Of a stretch of 64,000 bases of DNA, positions 50,884 through 60,420 are shown piece by piece. The translations under genes were made by a program, and so were the position numbers. Position 1 is the stretch's first letter. Each line of letters opens with the position of its first letter. Source of the DNA: Roseiarcus sp963794655 (GTDB taxonomy: Bacteria > Pseudomonadota > Alphaproteobacteria > Rhizobiales > Beijerinckiaceae); NCBI GenBank assembly GCA_963794655.1, contig CAWCEV010000003.1, positions 496,001-560,000 on the forward strand. The letters run 5' to 3'. The notes under the pieces are model-generated. The model searched no databases and had not been told where the DNA came from. It was given only the letters and a program-made list of their open reading frames with translations.

Positions 50884-52158
50884 TCACTTGGTTCTGCCCG
50901 CCGGTCGAAAGGCCAGTCCCCGCTGGACTGCGGCCGAGCCGAACCTGTCGCGCAGGCTCGCGATCGCCGCCTCGCGAACCTTCTCGCGGCCGCCGTCGCC
51001 GGCGATCAGATCCTCTTCATCCGCGCGCTCGGCTGGCGCGAGGCTGGTCGCGGCGACCCCCAGGAGGCGATAAGCCGTCCCGTCCGGCTGGCTGTCGAGC
51101 AGCGGGCGCGCCGCCTCGAACAGTCGCGGCGCAAGCTGCGTCGCCTTCAGGCCGGCGCGGCTGCGGGTGCGCAGGCTGAAATCGGGCAGGCGCAATTTCA
51201 GCGTCACGCCGCAGGCCGAAAGGCCCTCCTTTCGCAGCCGCGCGGCGACCCGATCGCAATGGAGAAGCAGGACGCGCGTGAGTTCCACTTTGTCGCTGAT
51301 ATCGGAATCGAAGGTTGTTTCGCTCGAGATGCTCTTGGTCTCGCGCTCCGCAACCACGGCGCGATTGTCTCGACCTTGCGCGAGCCGCCATAGCCGGAGG
51401 CCGTCGTCGCCGAGACGCGAGACGGCGGTCCGCTCGTCGATGGCTTGCAAATCGCCGATCGTGTGGAACCCCAATCGCTCCAGCCGCTCCTGCCCGACCC
51501 TGCCCACTCCCCACAGGCGCCCGACGCTTTGCGGAGCAAGCCAAGCCTTCGCTTGTTCCCGCGTGATCCATGCGAAACCGCGGGGCTTGTCGAGATCCGA
51601 GGCGAGTTTCGCAAGAAACTTGCAGTAACTGAGGCCGACCGAAACCGTCACGCCGATGTTTGCTTCGATGTCGCGGGCGAAGCGCGCAAGCGTTTCGGCT
51701 GCGCCCGCGCGGTTGGGGCCGTCGCAGCCTGTCAGATCGAGAAACGCCTCATCGATGGAAACCGGCTCGACCAGGGGAGTGAGTTCAAGCATCTTGACGC
51801 GGATCTCGCGGCCAACCCGCGAGTATTTCGCCATGTCGGGCGGCAGCACAGTGGCATGGGGACATAACGCCAGGGCGCGGGACATCGGCACCGCCGAGCG
51901 CACCCCGAACGTGCGGGCGATGTAACAGCAGGTGGCGACGACGGCTCGCGACCCGGAACCGCCCACGATCAATGGCTTGTCTTTGAGGCTGGCGTCGTCG
52001 CGCTTTTCGACCGCGGCGTAGAATGCGTCGCAGTCGACATGCGCGATCGCCAGCCCTTCGGCGGCTTCAAGATCGATGGTCCGGGGCGATCCGCAATGGC
52101 CGCAGCGCGTCGCCTCGATGGAGCTGCGTTTCATGCAGTCTCGGCACAGCCGGGCCAT
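50884..52158 (-). CDS. dinB: DNA polymerase IV with N-terminal zinc-ribbon-like extension
   Basis: 424 residues. Y-family translesion polymerase. The start MARLCRDCMKRSSIEATRCGHCGSPR has two CxxC pairs, a zinc-ribbon-like extension known from alphaproteobacterial DinB. The catalytic motifs are IAHVDCDAFYAAVEKRDD, YSIARTF-type CCYIARTFGVRSAVPMSRAL and PVSIDEAFLDLTG (S-I-D-E-A), then GVSVGLSYCKFLAKLASDLDKPRG, and the little-finger domain after 260. An in-frame ATG 52200 would add 14 residues. Converges on eipB. DUF3572 lies just upstream. Confidence 0.94.
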   Translation of the reverse strand: MARLCRDCMKRSSIEATRCGHCGSPRTIDLEAAEGLAIAHVDCDAFYAAVEKRDDASLKDKPLIVGGSGSRAVVATCCYIARTFGVRSAVPMSRALALCPHATVLPPDMAKYSRVGREIRVKMLELTPLVEPVSIDEAFLDLTGCDGPNRAGAAETLARFARDIEANIGVTVSVGLSYCKFLAKLASDLDKPRGFAWITREQAKAWLAPQSVGRLWGVGRVGQERLERLGFHTIGDLQAIDERTAVSRLGDDGLRLWRLAQGRDNRAVVAERETKSISSETTFDSDISDKVELTRVLLLHCDRVAARLRKEGLSACGVTLKLRLPDFSLRTRSRAGLKATQLAPRLFEAARPLLDSQPDGTAYRLLGVAATSLAPAERADEEDLIAGDGGREKVREAAIASLRDRFGSAAVQRGLAFRPAGRTK

Positions 52159-52169
52159 CGGCCTATCCG

Positions 52170-52478
52170 TCAAAAGTCGCCGAATTGACCCGGTCCGCAC
52201 AGGGCCTGATGCGCGAGCGCGATTTTCTCAGGTCCGATGCCGGAATCGGCGGCGAATCGGAGGAGAAGCTCCTCGTCGGCAAGCATATACTCGAGCACCG
52301 AGGCGTGAAACGTTGGATCTTCCGCCGCGTCCCGCAAATTGTGCGGACCAAGTCCGGTAAGGCTGAGGAATCGGCTGAGGCGCTCGGGGTCGGCCGCGAG
52401 AAAGGTCAACGCCGAGGCGGCCAGCGATTCACCGAATTCGGGGCTGACGGGTTGCCGCCCTTTTGAGGAATCGCGCAT
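52170..52478 (-). CDS. DUF3572 family protein
   Basis: A 102-residue helical protein. SPEFGESLAASALTFLAADPERLSRFLSLTGLGPHNLRDAA and FHASVLEYMLADEELLLRFA are the DUF3572 hallmarks. The family sits between dinB and divK in many alphaproteobacteria, as here (11 bases from dinB, divergent from divK). Function unknown. An ATG at 52478 is chosen; upstream codons in this frame are antisense to divK. Confidence 0.9.
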   Translation of the reverse strand: MRDSSKGRQPVSPEFGESLAASALTFLAADPERLSRFLSLTGLGPHNLRDAAEDPTFHASVLEYMLADEELLLRFAADSGIGPEKIALAHQALCGPGQFGDF

Positions 52479-52560
52479 ACTCCGATTCTCCTTTCGTAAA
52501 TGTCTCAACGTTAGCATCTGCGAACTGACCGGCCGACTTCGCGCCGAATGGACCCCCGAA

Positions 52561-52941
52561 ATGCCCAAAACCGTGCTCATCGTTGAGGACAACGAACTCA
52601 ACATGAAGCTGTTCAACGACCTCGTCGAGACGCGAGGCCATCGAATCGTGCAAACGCGCAGCGGTATTGAGGCGGTGGCCCTGGCGCGCGAGCACCGGCC
52701 CGATCTCATCCTCATGGACATTCAACTGCCGGAAGTCTCCGGGCTCGAGGTCACGCAATGGCTGAAGGATGACGAAGAGCTGCGAGCGATACCCGTCGTC
52801 GCCGTGACCGCCTTCGCCATGAAAGGCGATGAGGAGAAAATTCGTCAGGGGGGCTGCGAAGCTTACCTGTCGAAGCCGATCTCGGTCGCTAGGTTCTTCG
52901 ATACGCTCGATCAATTCCTTGGGCCGGGAATGAAGCAATGA
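52561..52941 (+). CDS. divK: Single-domain response regulator DivK
   Basis: 126 residues forming one receiver domain. Phosphoacceptor Asp53 is in LILMDIQLPEVSG, acidic residues in VLIVEDNELN, and the conserved Lys in YLSKPIS near 105. The EDNELNMKLFNDL start is diagnostic for DivK, which controls cell polarity and division through PleC, DivJ and CtrA. Its stop overlaps the pleD start by four bases. Confidence 0.96.
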   Translation: MPKTVLIVEDNELNMKLFNDLVETRGHRIVQTRSGIEAVALAREHRPDLILMDIQLPEVSGLEVTQWLKDDEELRAIPVVAVTAFAMKGDEEKIRQGGCEAYLSKPISVARFFDTLDQFLGPGMKQ

Positions 52942-54298
52942 CGGCCCGCGTGCTGGTGGTCGATGACGTCGCGCCAAACCTCAAGCTCCTCGAAGCGAGG
53001 CTCAGCATCGAATATTTTGAGGTGCTGACGGCGACGAACGGCCCCGATGCAATTGCGATCTGCAAGATGGGCGGCTGCGATCTCGTCCTCCTCGACGTGA
53101 TGATGCCGGGCATGGACGGGCTCGAAGTCTGCCGGCGATTGCGAGCGGCGCCCGAGACCGCGCATTTGCCGATCATCCTCGTCACCGCGCTCGACCGGCC
53201 TGCCGACCGCGTACGCGGCCTCGAAGCGCCGACGATTTCCTGACCAAGCCGGTTGATGAAGTCGCGCTGATTGCTCGGGTCCGGTCGCTGGCCCGGCTCA
53301 AGCACTCAATTGACGAATTGCGCAGCCGCGCCGCGCACAGCGCCGGCGCGGAGATGGTCGATCCACTTGAGGCGCTGGCGCCCAAGGTGCCGGAACGAGG
53401 ACGCATCCTGCTCGTCGATCGCCAGCGAAGCTCGTTCGAGCGCCTCGTCAACGCGTTGACCCCCCATCACGATGTCATCCAGATCGACGAGCCGGGCGTG
53501 GCTCTCGCCAAGGCGTCAAGCGAAGACTTTGACCTGATGATCGTCGCCCTCGGAGAGTTCGACGGTTTGAGGCTTTGCAGCCAGGCGCGTTCGCAGGCGT
53601 CGACGCGAAATCTCCCTATCCTCCTCATCGCGGACCGCGAAGATCGGCAGGCGGTTCTTCGCGGCCTTGAACTTGGCGTCAACGACTACCTTTCGCGACC
53701 CCTCGACCGGAACGAACTGCTGGCTCGCGCCCGCACGAACGTCCGTCAGAAGCGCTATGTGGACCGGCTGCAGCAAACCGTCCGGCAATCCGTTGAGATG
53801 GCGTTCTTCGATCCGCTGACTGGGCTCAACAATCGGCGCTACCTGGAGCGCCGGCTGCCGGCGATGATCGAGGCCGCGCGGCAGCGCGGGGCGCCCTTGA
53901 CGATGATGATTCTCGATATCGACCATTTCAAGCGCATCAACGACAGCTTTGGTCACGATGCCGGCGACCTCGTTCTCAAGGGCTTCGCGGCCGAGCTGCA
54001 GCAGATCGTCCGCGGCGGCGACCTCGTGTGTCGTTTGGGTGGAGAAGAGTTCATCGTCGCCATGCCGGGCCTCGACGCCAACCACGCAGGGCGAACAGCG
54101 GAGCGAGCCCGCCGGAGCATAGAAAACAGGGCGTTCCCTGTCGGTGACGCCGGGGCGCCAGTTTCGATAACCGTGTCGATCGGCCTTGCGGATATTCGCG
54201 GCGAGCAGGACCCCGCGGATCTCTATCGCCGGGCCGACCAGGCGCTCTATCTCTCGAAGTCCGCCGGCCGCAATCGCGTGACGTTGGACGCGGCGTGA
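52938..54298 (+). pseudogene. pleD: Diguanylate cyclase response regulator PleD, frameshifted
   Basis: PleD has two receiver domains and a GGDEF domain. The first receiver is read from ATG 52938 (phosphoacceptor Asp53 in VLLDVMMPGMDG) but stops early at 53243 after RGLEAPTIS. The next frame carries DDFLTKPVDEVALIARVRSLARLKHS, the second receiver (ERGRILLVDRQRSSFERLV; LELGVNDYLSRPLDRNEL) and the cyclase with RGGDLVCRLGGEEFIVAMPG, in which RGGD is the c-di-GMP inhibitory site and GGEEF the active site. Usual PleD reads GLEAGADDF, so four bases (GGGC) are missing near 53226-53230. The second part could be made from internal starts, but would lack part of receiver 1. Confidence 0.88.
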
Positions 54299-54350
54299 CA
54301 GGATCGGGACGCGATGGCCGACGTCGCGATCTAACCTGGAGCGCGCTCTG

Positions 54351-55361
54351 CTAGCTGACGCCAAGTTCGGCCGTAAGCGCTGCGAGCCGCCGCGCGCCCT
54401 CCTCAACGTCGAACGGCTCGGGCGCCGAAATGCGCGCCAAGGCCGAATTGGCGCGGCGCAGCGAAGCGCCCGCAAGTTCGGGCGTGGCGGACGCAACCGC
54501 GCGGGCCTGGTCGAGTTCGCCATTGCAATGAAGGACGATATCGAGCCCGGCGTCGATGATGGCCGCGGCGCGCTCTTCGTATGAGCCCGTCAACGCCTTC
54601 ATGGACACGTCATCGCTCAGAATGAGGCCGTCGAACCCGATCTCGCCGCGCATGACTTTCGCGACCACGATCGAAGACGCCGTCGCCGGACGGCTGTCGT
54701 CAATCGCCGTATAGAGGACATGGGCGCTCATCGCCATCGGCAGGTCATTGAGCGCTGCGAAGGGCGCGAAATCGCGTTTGAGGCTATCGCAGGGCGCGTC
54801 GACGACGGGCAGCTCGTGATGGCTGTCGACGCGCGCGCGCCCATGACCCGGCATATGCTTTATGACGGGCGCGACGCCGCCGGCAAGAAGCCCTTCGGCG
54901 ACCGCTCGACCCATCGCCGCCACGCGCTCTGGCCGCGAGGAGAAAGCTCGGCTGCCGATGGCGGCGTGCGTTCCAGGCTCCGCGACATCAAGCACGGGCG
55001 CGCAATCGACGGTGATCCCGACTTCGGCCAGATCGAATGCGCTCAGGCGAGCCACGAGACGCGCCGCGGCCTCTGCTTTGGGCGGCTCAAACCCCGCTTC
55101 GATTTGAGCCGCCGCAGGATACGAGCGCCAGTGTGGCGGCGCCATGCGCTGAACACGGCCGCCCTCCTGATCGATCAGAACGGGCGCATCGGCGCGCCCG
55201 ACACATTCCCGGAACGAGCGCGTCAACGCGCGCAGCTGATCGCGGTCGCCGACATTGCGCTTGAATAGGATCAGGCCCCAGGGGTCTTCGCGGCGAAGGA
55301 ACTCCCGCTCGTCGGCGTCGAGACCGAGGCCCGCGCAGCCGCAAATGAAGGCCTTAGGCAT
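54351..55361 (-). CDS. nagZ: Beta-N-acetylhexosaminidase NagZ
   Basis: 336 residues, family GH3 single-domain. Removes GlcNAc from anhydro-muropeptides in cell-wall recycling (EC 3.2.1.52). Motifs: DQEGGRVQRMAPPHW near 65-80, GITVDCAPVLDVAEPGTHAAIGSRAFSSRP near 114-143, VIKHMPGHGRARVDSHHELP near 165-184 with the Asp-His pair, and VILSDDVSMKALTGSYEERA with the nucleophile Asp near 247. Cytoplasmic. Second downstream of SPOR and argS as in most alphaproteobacteria, but not followed by scpA. Confidence 0.95.
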   Translation of the reverse strand: MPKAFICGCAGLGLDADEREFLRREDPWGLILFKRNVGDRDQLRALTRSFRECVGRADAPVLIDQEGGRVQRMAPPHWRSYPAAAQIEAGFEPPKAEAAARLVARLSAFDLAEVGITVDCAPVLDVAEPGTHAAIGSRAFSSRPERVAAMGRAVAEGLLAGGVAPVIKHMPGHGRARVDSHHELPVVDAPCDSLKRDFAPFAALNDLPMAMSAHVLYTAIDDSRPATASSIVVAKVMRGEIGFDGLILSDDVSMKALTGSYEERAAAIIDAGLDIVLHCNGELDQARAVASATPELAGASLRRANSALARISAPEPFDVEEGARRLAALTAELGVS

Positions 55362-55391
55362 TCGGATCCCCCGCGGCCCAAGTCGCCCGGC

Positions 55392-56873
55392 TCACTTGGC
55401 GATGAAGCACTCCCCGCCCTCGCCTTTCAGGCGAGCGCAGAGCGCCGCGGCGTCCGCCTTCGTGAGGCCGACTACGCGCAAGCGATAGATCGTTTCGCCG
55501 TTCACCACCGCCTTGTGCACGCCGATGGATGAACCGTTAAGGTCAGCGCCGTACTTGCCGCTCAATCGGGCGGCTTGGCTCTTGGCCTCCGCTTCGGACC
55601 TGGGCGCTCCGAGTTGAACCGCCCAACCCCCCGAGGCGGTCGCCGGTGTTGCGTCGACAGGAGGCGTATCGGGCGCCGCAGCCGCGCCGGTCGCAGTCGC
55701 CTCGGCGACGTTCTTTTCCGGCTTGGGCTTCTTAGCCGGCTTTTCTACCGGTTTCGGCTGCGCCCCAGGTTGGGCCGGCTCGCCCGGCGCCTGCGCATTC
55801 GCTTCCGGCGCGGTCGTGTCGGTTTTCGCCACCACGACGCGCGCCGAGGACTTGGACGAAGGCTTGGCGGGCAGTTCGAGCTTGGGGCTCGAAGCTTCCG
55901 CCACCGCAGCCGCGTCGCCCGTCGGTTTTGGCGCTGACGCGAAGGCGGGGGATGGAGGCGCCGGGGCCGGCGCGGCGTTGACAATGGGCGCAACCGTGGG
56001 CGCGGGTAATGCGGAGATTGGCGTTCCATCCGGCCGTAGGGAAACGGTGCGCACCGGTTTCGGATCAGGGAATTCAGACGTCATGGGCGGTGGGGGCGCG
56101 GCGGCGGGCGGCACCAAGGGCGTATTGATGGTCGCTGCGACCGGCGTCGCCGCCGATGCGGTGGTGGAAGGCGCGGGCAGCGTCGCAGCCGGGGGATTGG
56201 CCGGTGCGGGGTTGGCCGGCGCCGGCGACGGATTGTCAGACGGCGCCTGGGCGCTCAAATCGACAGGCTGCTCCTCGGAATTGACAATCTTTTCCGTACC
56301 CGGCTTCGCGTTGTCCTTGAGGACGGAGACAGAAGGGTCATCGGAAGCGGGGCCTTTCGGGTCGCTCGGCGGCTGAACCTTGGTCGGTCCTTGAGCGGCG
56401 GCAATGAACGGAGGATCCTTGGGCAGGCCGGGGACCCGACCTTTAAGCGCGAATACCGCGCCGATCATCGCCAGGCCTACAAGGGCCAGCGCGGAAACCG
56501 TCAGTTTCCACCTTCCAGTTCGCCGCTCCGGCTCCTCCGTATCCTGGGGGTCGTAGGAACGAGGGTCAAACTCGTAATCTCGCCGAGCCGCGCGGTCGGC
56601 CTCCGACGCGCCGGGAACGATCTCCTGCGCTTCGTCGAACGCCGGCCTCAGCGTCCCTGCCTCGATCGACCGGCCGGATTCCGCGTTTCTCTTCTCGATT
56701 TCGGGGGCGGGCCGCGCGGGGGCCTCGCTTGAGGAATAGGAAGACTCGACGATGCGCGCCAGTTCAGCCAGAGGATCTTCGACGTTTGCTTGTTGGGCGC
56801 TTGCGGCGCGCAGGCGCCGCTCGAATTCTTCGAGGTTGATATCGTCGGCTGCACGCGACCCTGAAACGCCCAT
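55392..56873 (-). CDS. SPOR-domain inner-membrane protein
   Basis: 493 residues (498 from ATG 56888). A cytoplasmic N-terminus with INLEEFERRLRAASAQQANVEDPLAELARIVE, one membrane helix near 145-163 (LTVSALALVGLAMIGAVFAL), a long Pro/Ala-rich periplasmic linker (about 170-415) and a C-terminal SPOR domain (GWAVQLGAPRSEAEAKSQAARLSGKY to YRLRVVGLTKADAAALCARLKGEGGECFIAK), which binds denuded peptidoglycan at the septum. Lies between argS and nagZ, its standard place. Confidence 0.93.
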   Translation of the reverse strand: MGVSGSRAADDINLEEFERRLRAASAQQANVEDPLAELARIVESSYSSSEAPARPAPEIEKRNAESGRSIEAGTLRPAFDEAQEIVPGASEADRAARRDYEFDPRSYDPQDTEEPERRTGRWKLTVSALALVGLAMIGAVFALKGRVPGLPKDPPFIAAAQGPTKVQPPSDPKGPASDDPSVSVLKDNAKPGTEKIVNSEEQPVDLSAQAPSDNPSPAPANPAPANPPAATLPAPSTTASAATPVAATINTPLVPPAAAPPPPMTSEFPDPKPVRTVSLRPDGTPISALPAPTVAPIVNAAPAPAPPSPAFASAPKPTGDAAAVAEASSPKLELPAKPSSKSSARVVVAKTDTTAPEANAQAPGEPAQPGAQPKPVEKPAKKPKPEKNVAEATATGAAAAPDTPPVDATPATASGGWAVQLGAPRSEAEAKSQAARLSGKYGADLNGSSIGVHKAVVNGETIYRLRVVGLTKADAAALCARLKGEGGECFIAK

Positions 56874-56940
56874 TTGGTCCTCTTCCATCGCCGATCATAG
56901 CCCCTCGCGCTGACGCGCCACGGCCAATGATGACAATTTG

Positions 56941-58716
56941 CTAACGCATCTCCTCCGGGGCGCTAACCCCCAAAATTGACAGTGCGGAGGCCAAAACAAG
57001 GCCGACGCCCGCCACCAAGGACAGCCTCGAATACGATAATTTTCGATCATTTTCATTAACGAAGCGCAAATCGCGCGCATCTTTGCCCCGGTTCCAGTGG
57101 GCGTGAAATCGCGTCGCCAGTTCGTGGGCGAAGAACGCCACCCGGTGCGGCTCGTGCGCCTCGGCGGCTTGAAGGACCAGGCGGGGATACTGCGCCGCCG
57201 TTCGCAGCAATTCGCGCTCGCCCTCGTCGCTCAGGAGCGTGAGGTCTGCCTGGCTGAGCGCGACCGGATCAAGGTCGAAGTCGCCAAAGACGGCCTTGCC
57301 CTGTCTTAGTACGCTATGGGCGCGCGCATGCGCGTATTGCACATAAAAGACCGGATTGTCCTGGCTCTTCTCGATCACTTTCGCCAGGTCGAAATCGAGC
57401 GGAGCGTCGTTCTTGCGCATCAGCATCATGAACCGGACGGCGTCTGCCCCAACCTCGTCCACCACCTCACGAAGCGTCACGAAGTCACCGGAGCGTTTCG
57501 ACATCTTGACCGGCTCGCCCGCCCGCATGAGCCGTACAAGCTGGCAAAGGCGAACCTCGAGCTTGGCCTTTTTGCCCGACAAGGCCGCGACCGCCGCCTG
57601 CATGCGCTTCACATACCCGCCGTGGTCGGCGCCCCACACGTCGACCAGAGTCCGATAACCCCGGTCGATCTTGGTCTTGTGATAGGCGATATCGCCGGCG
57701 AAATAGGTATAGGCGCCGTCGGACTTGATGAGCGGCCGGTCGACGTCGTCGCCAAATTCAGTCGAGCGGAACAGCGTCTGTTCGCGGTCTTCCCAGTCGT
57801 CGGGCGCGCCGCCCTTGGGCGGAGGCAGGCGTCCCTGATAGATGAGGCCCCGCGAGCGCAGCCAGTCGATCGCCTCGCTCACCCTGTCTTCGCCGCCGTC
57901 GGCGCCGGTGAGGGCGCGCTCGGAAGAGAACACCTCATGGGTGATGTTGAGGGCGGCGAGATCGGCGCGGATCATCGCCATCATCGCCTCGATGGCGCGC
58001 GCTCGCGCCTTTGGCAGCCATTCGGCCTCAGGGTCATCCTTGAGCGCGGAGCCGAACTCGCGCGCCATCTTCTCGCCGACCGGTCTGAGATAGTCGCCGG
58101 GATAGAGGCCCTCGGGGATCGGGCCGATGTCCTCCCCCAAAGCCTCGCGGTAGCGGAGAAAGGTCGAGCGGGCGAGGACATCCACCTGGCCGCCGGCGTC
58201 GTTGACATAATATTCGCGCGTCGCCTCGTGGCCGGCGAAGATCAGGAGGCTCGCAAGGGCGTCGCCGAACACCGCCCCGCGCGCATGGCCGACGTGCATC
58301 GGCCCGGTCGGGTTGGCGCTCACATATTCAACGTTGATCCTCCCATCGCCGCTCGGCGCGCCCGCCCCGAAACGCTGGCCAGCGACGAGGATCGCCTTCA
58401 AAACCTCGTGGTAGACTTCCGGCTTCAGCACGATGTTGATGAAGCCCGGTCCGGCGGTTTCGGCGCGCAGAACACCCGGTTCCCGGCTGAGATCCGCGAC
58501 CAGGCTTGCAGCAAGCGCGCGTGGATTCGAACCAGATTCCTTCGCTTCCCGCGCATAGACCATGGCCGCGTTGGTCGAGAGATCCCCGTGGGCGGCGTCC
58601 CTTGGCGGCTCAACAGTGAAGCGGCCGAGATCGAGGCCGCTCGGCAGTTCGCCGGCCGCGATCCTTTTCTCGAGCAGCCGGGCGATGCGCGACTGAAAGT
58701 CGGCGAAAATATTCAT
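56941..58716 (-). CDS. argS: Arginyl-tRNA synthetase
   Basis: 591 residues, class I synthetase (EC 6.1.1.19). N-terminal Add-1 domain begins MNIFADFQSRIARLLEKRI. The HIGH motif is PTGPMHVGHARGAVFGDALA near 130-150, the KMSKS-like motif is VKMSKRSGDFVTLREVVDEVG near 400. C-terminal anticodon-binding helices (VFYVQYAHARAHSVLR; LHFAHELATRFHAHWNRGK-type region) follow. Full length. Upstream dgt is on the same strand 47 bases away. Confidence 0.96.
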   Translation of the reverse strand: MNIFADFQSRIARLLEKRIAAGELPSGLDLGRFTVEPPRDAAHGDLSTNAAMVYAREAKESGSNPRALAASLVADLSREPGVLRAETAGPGFINIVLKPEVYHEVLKAILVAGQRFGAGAPSGDGRINVEYVSANPTGPMHVGHARGAVFGDALASLLIFAGHEATREYYVNDAGGQVDVLARSTFLRYREALGEDIGPIPEGLYPGDYLRPVGEKMAREFGSALKDDPEAEWLPKARARAIEAMMAMIRADLAALNITHEVFSSERALTGADGGEDRVSEAIDWLRSRGLIYQGRLPPPKGGAPDDWEDREQTLFRSTEFGDDVDRPLIKSDGAYTYFAGDIAYHKTKIDRGYRTLVDVWGADHGGYVKRMQAAVAALSGKKAKLEVRLCQLVRLMRAGEPVKMSKRSGDFVTLREVVDEVGADAVRFMMLMRKNDAPLDFDLAKVIEKSQDNPVFYVQYAHARAHSVLRQGKAVFGDFDLDPVALSQADLTLLSDEGERELLRTAAQYPRLVLQAAEAHEPHRVAFFAHELATRFHAHWNRGKDARDLRFVNENDRKLSYSRLSLVAGVGLVLASALSILGVSAPEEMR

Positions 58717-58763
58717 GTTTCTCCACGCCGTCGACGCCTCGGCGCCATAAGGAGCGCGCGCCT

Positions 58764-59984
58764 CTATCGCAAGTCGGAGGCGCCGTCAAAATGCCGCGCA
58801 TGCTCGGCGATCGCGAACCGGTCGGTCATGCCGGCGATGTAGTCGGCGACCGCGCGCGCCCGGTCGCTCTCCCCCGCTTTCGCCGCCCACTCGGGCGGCA
58901 TGGCGGATGGCTCGGCCACATAGCGCTCAAACAACCGCCGCACGATGGCGTCCGCCCGGTCGCGGATCTCGCGTACGGCGGGATGGCGGTACATCCGGGC
59001 GAACAGGAACGCCTTGATGTCGCGGTCGGCTGCTTCGAGCCCAGGTGAGAGGCCGACCAGGGCGTGGCCGGCGGCGGCGACCGCTTCGGGGCTGTCGACG
59101 CCCGCTGCGGCGATCCGCCGCGCGCTCTCGGCGATTGCATCCTCGATGAACCGCGTGATGACGCGCCGGGTGAGCTCGTGGATGACGCGCGGCTCCTCGA
59201 GCCCCGGATGGAGATCGTCGATCTCGCCGAGCAGCGCGGCGACGAACGGAACGGCGGCACGTAGCTCAGCGATAGGGAAGAGGCCCGCGCGCAGGCCGTC
59301 GTCGATGTCATGCGCGTCATAGGCGATGTCGTCGGCGATTGCGGCCGCCTGCGCCTCGAGGCTGGCATGGCGCGCGAGATCGAGGGACTGGCGTTTATCG
59401 TAGCGAAGGATGGAGGCGGGTACCCCTCGCGCGCTGTACCGCTCGGTAGGCGAGCCCGAGGCGTCGAGGAGCGGGCCATTGTGCTTGACCAAACCCGCCA
59501 GGGTCGGCTGGGTGAGGTTGAGCCCGTCGAAGGCGGCATAACGGCGCTCGAGCTCGGTGACGATCCTGAGCGCGTGGCTGTTATGGTCGAAACCGCCATA
59601 TCCCGCCATGCAGGCGTCGAGCGCGTCCTCGCCGGTATGACCGAATGGCGTGTGGCCGAGATCGTGGCCGAGCGCGACCGCTTCGGCGAGGTCGTCGTCG
59701 AGTCCGAGCGCCCGGGCAAGCGCACGCGCGATCTGGGCCACCTCGATGGTATGGGTGAGGCGGGTGCGGAAATGATCGCCCTCGTGGTCGACGAAGACCT
59801 GCGTCTTGTGGGCGAGCCGGCGAAAGGCGGTCGAGTGGACGATCCGATCGCGGTCGCGCTGGAACTCGGAGCGCGTCGCCGACGGCGGCTCGGGGACGAG
59901 GCGCCCCGGCGCTCGAGCGGCGTCGGCGGCGTAGGGCGCCCGAGCCGGAGCCGGGGCCTGGTCCGCCCACGGGTTGCTTGACAT
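58764..59984 (-). CDS. dgt: dGTPase-like HD-domain triphosphohydrolase
   Basis: 406 residues (410 from ATG 59996). Hydrolyses dNTPs to nucleoside and triphosphate. SEFQRDRDRIVHSTAFRRLAHKTQVFVDHEGDHFRTRLTHTIEVAQIARALARALGL carries the first metal-ligand histidines, AVALGHDLGHTPFGHTGEDALD the HD motif, and AIADDIAYDAHDIDDGLRAG the later Asp. The C-terminal part ends RFAIAEHARHF. Divergent from erpA-type gene and next to argS, as usual in alphaproteobacteria. Confidence 0.94.
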   Translation of the reverse strand: MSSNPWADQAPAPARAPYAADAARAPGRLVPEPPSATRSEFQRDRDRIVHSTAFRRLAHKTQVFVDHEGDHFRTRLTHTIEVAQIARALARALGLDDDLAEAVALGHDLGHTPFGHTGEDALDACMAGYGGFDHNSHALRIVTELERRYAAFDGLNLTQPTLAGLVKHNGPLLDASGSPTERYSARGVPASILRYDKRQSLDLARHASLEAQAAAIADDIAYDAHDIDDGLRAGLFPIAELRAAVPFVAALLGEIDDLHPGLEEPRVIHELTRRVITRFIEDAIAESARRIAAAGVDSPEAVAAAGHALVGLSPGLEAADRDIKAFLFARMYRHPAVREIRDRADAIVRRLFERYVAEPSAMPPEWAAKAGESDRARAVADYIAGMTDRFAIAEHARHFDGASDLR

Positions 59985-60072
59985 TGCGCTCTTCACCGGG
60001 CGTCCATATCTTCAGCCGAGCAGAGTCTTGGCGGCGCCGGCATGGCGGCGCAAGCGATTAAGGGTCGTGGTC

Positions 60073-60420
60073 ATGAATGAAACGGTTTCTCCGGCTCTTG
60101 AAGGAGTTTCGATCAGCGCGAGCGCGGCCAGGCGGCTCAATGTCATCCTCAAGGGCGAACAGGGCGCGGCGCTCAGGATCTCCGTCAAGGGGGGCGGCTG
60201 CTCGGGCTTCCAATATTCCTTCGATGTCGACCGGGCGCGCGCCGAGGACGATGTGGCGGTGACCCGCGACGGCGCGACAGTGCTCGTCGATCCGGTGTCG
60301 CTCGAGCTTCTTAAGGGAGCCGAGCTCGACTTCGTCGACGACCTGATGGGGCAGTCCTTCCGGGTCAAGAACCCGAACGCCGTCGCCTCGTGCGGCTGCG
60401 GGGTCAGCTTCTCGGTGTGA
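60073..60420 (+). CDS. erpA: Iron-sulfur cluster insertion protein, ErpA/IscA family
   Basis: 115 residues of the A-type carrier family. ISASAARRLNVILKGEQGAALRISVKGGGCSGFQYSFDVD (about 12-52) holds the first cysteine, and the C-terminal SCGCGVSFSV the CGC pair; the three thiolates bind a cluster or iron in a dimer. MGQSFRVKNPNA is also typical. ATG 60073 is the natural start. It is divergent from dgt. A purine-rich repeat starts 18 bases after its stop. Confidence 0.93.
   Translation: MNETVSPALEGVSISASAARRLNVILKGEQGAALRISVKGGGCSGFQYSFDVDRARAEDDVAVTRDGATVLVDPVSLELLKGAELDFVDDLMGQSFRVKNPNAVASCGCGVSFSV

Noticed and set aside
54299..54350. Possible terminator between convergent pleD and nagZ (GACGCGAT with GTCGCGAT)
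   Set aside because: The pairing is imperfect and there is no T-run on either strand.
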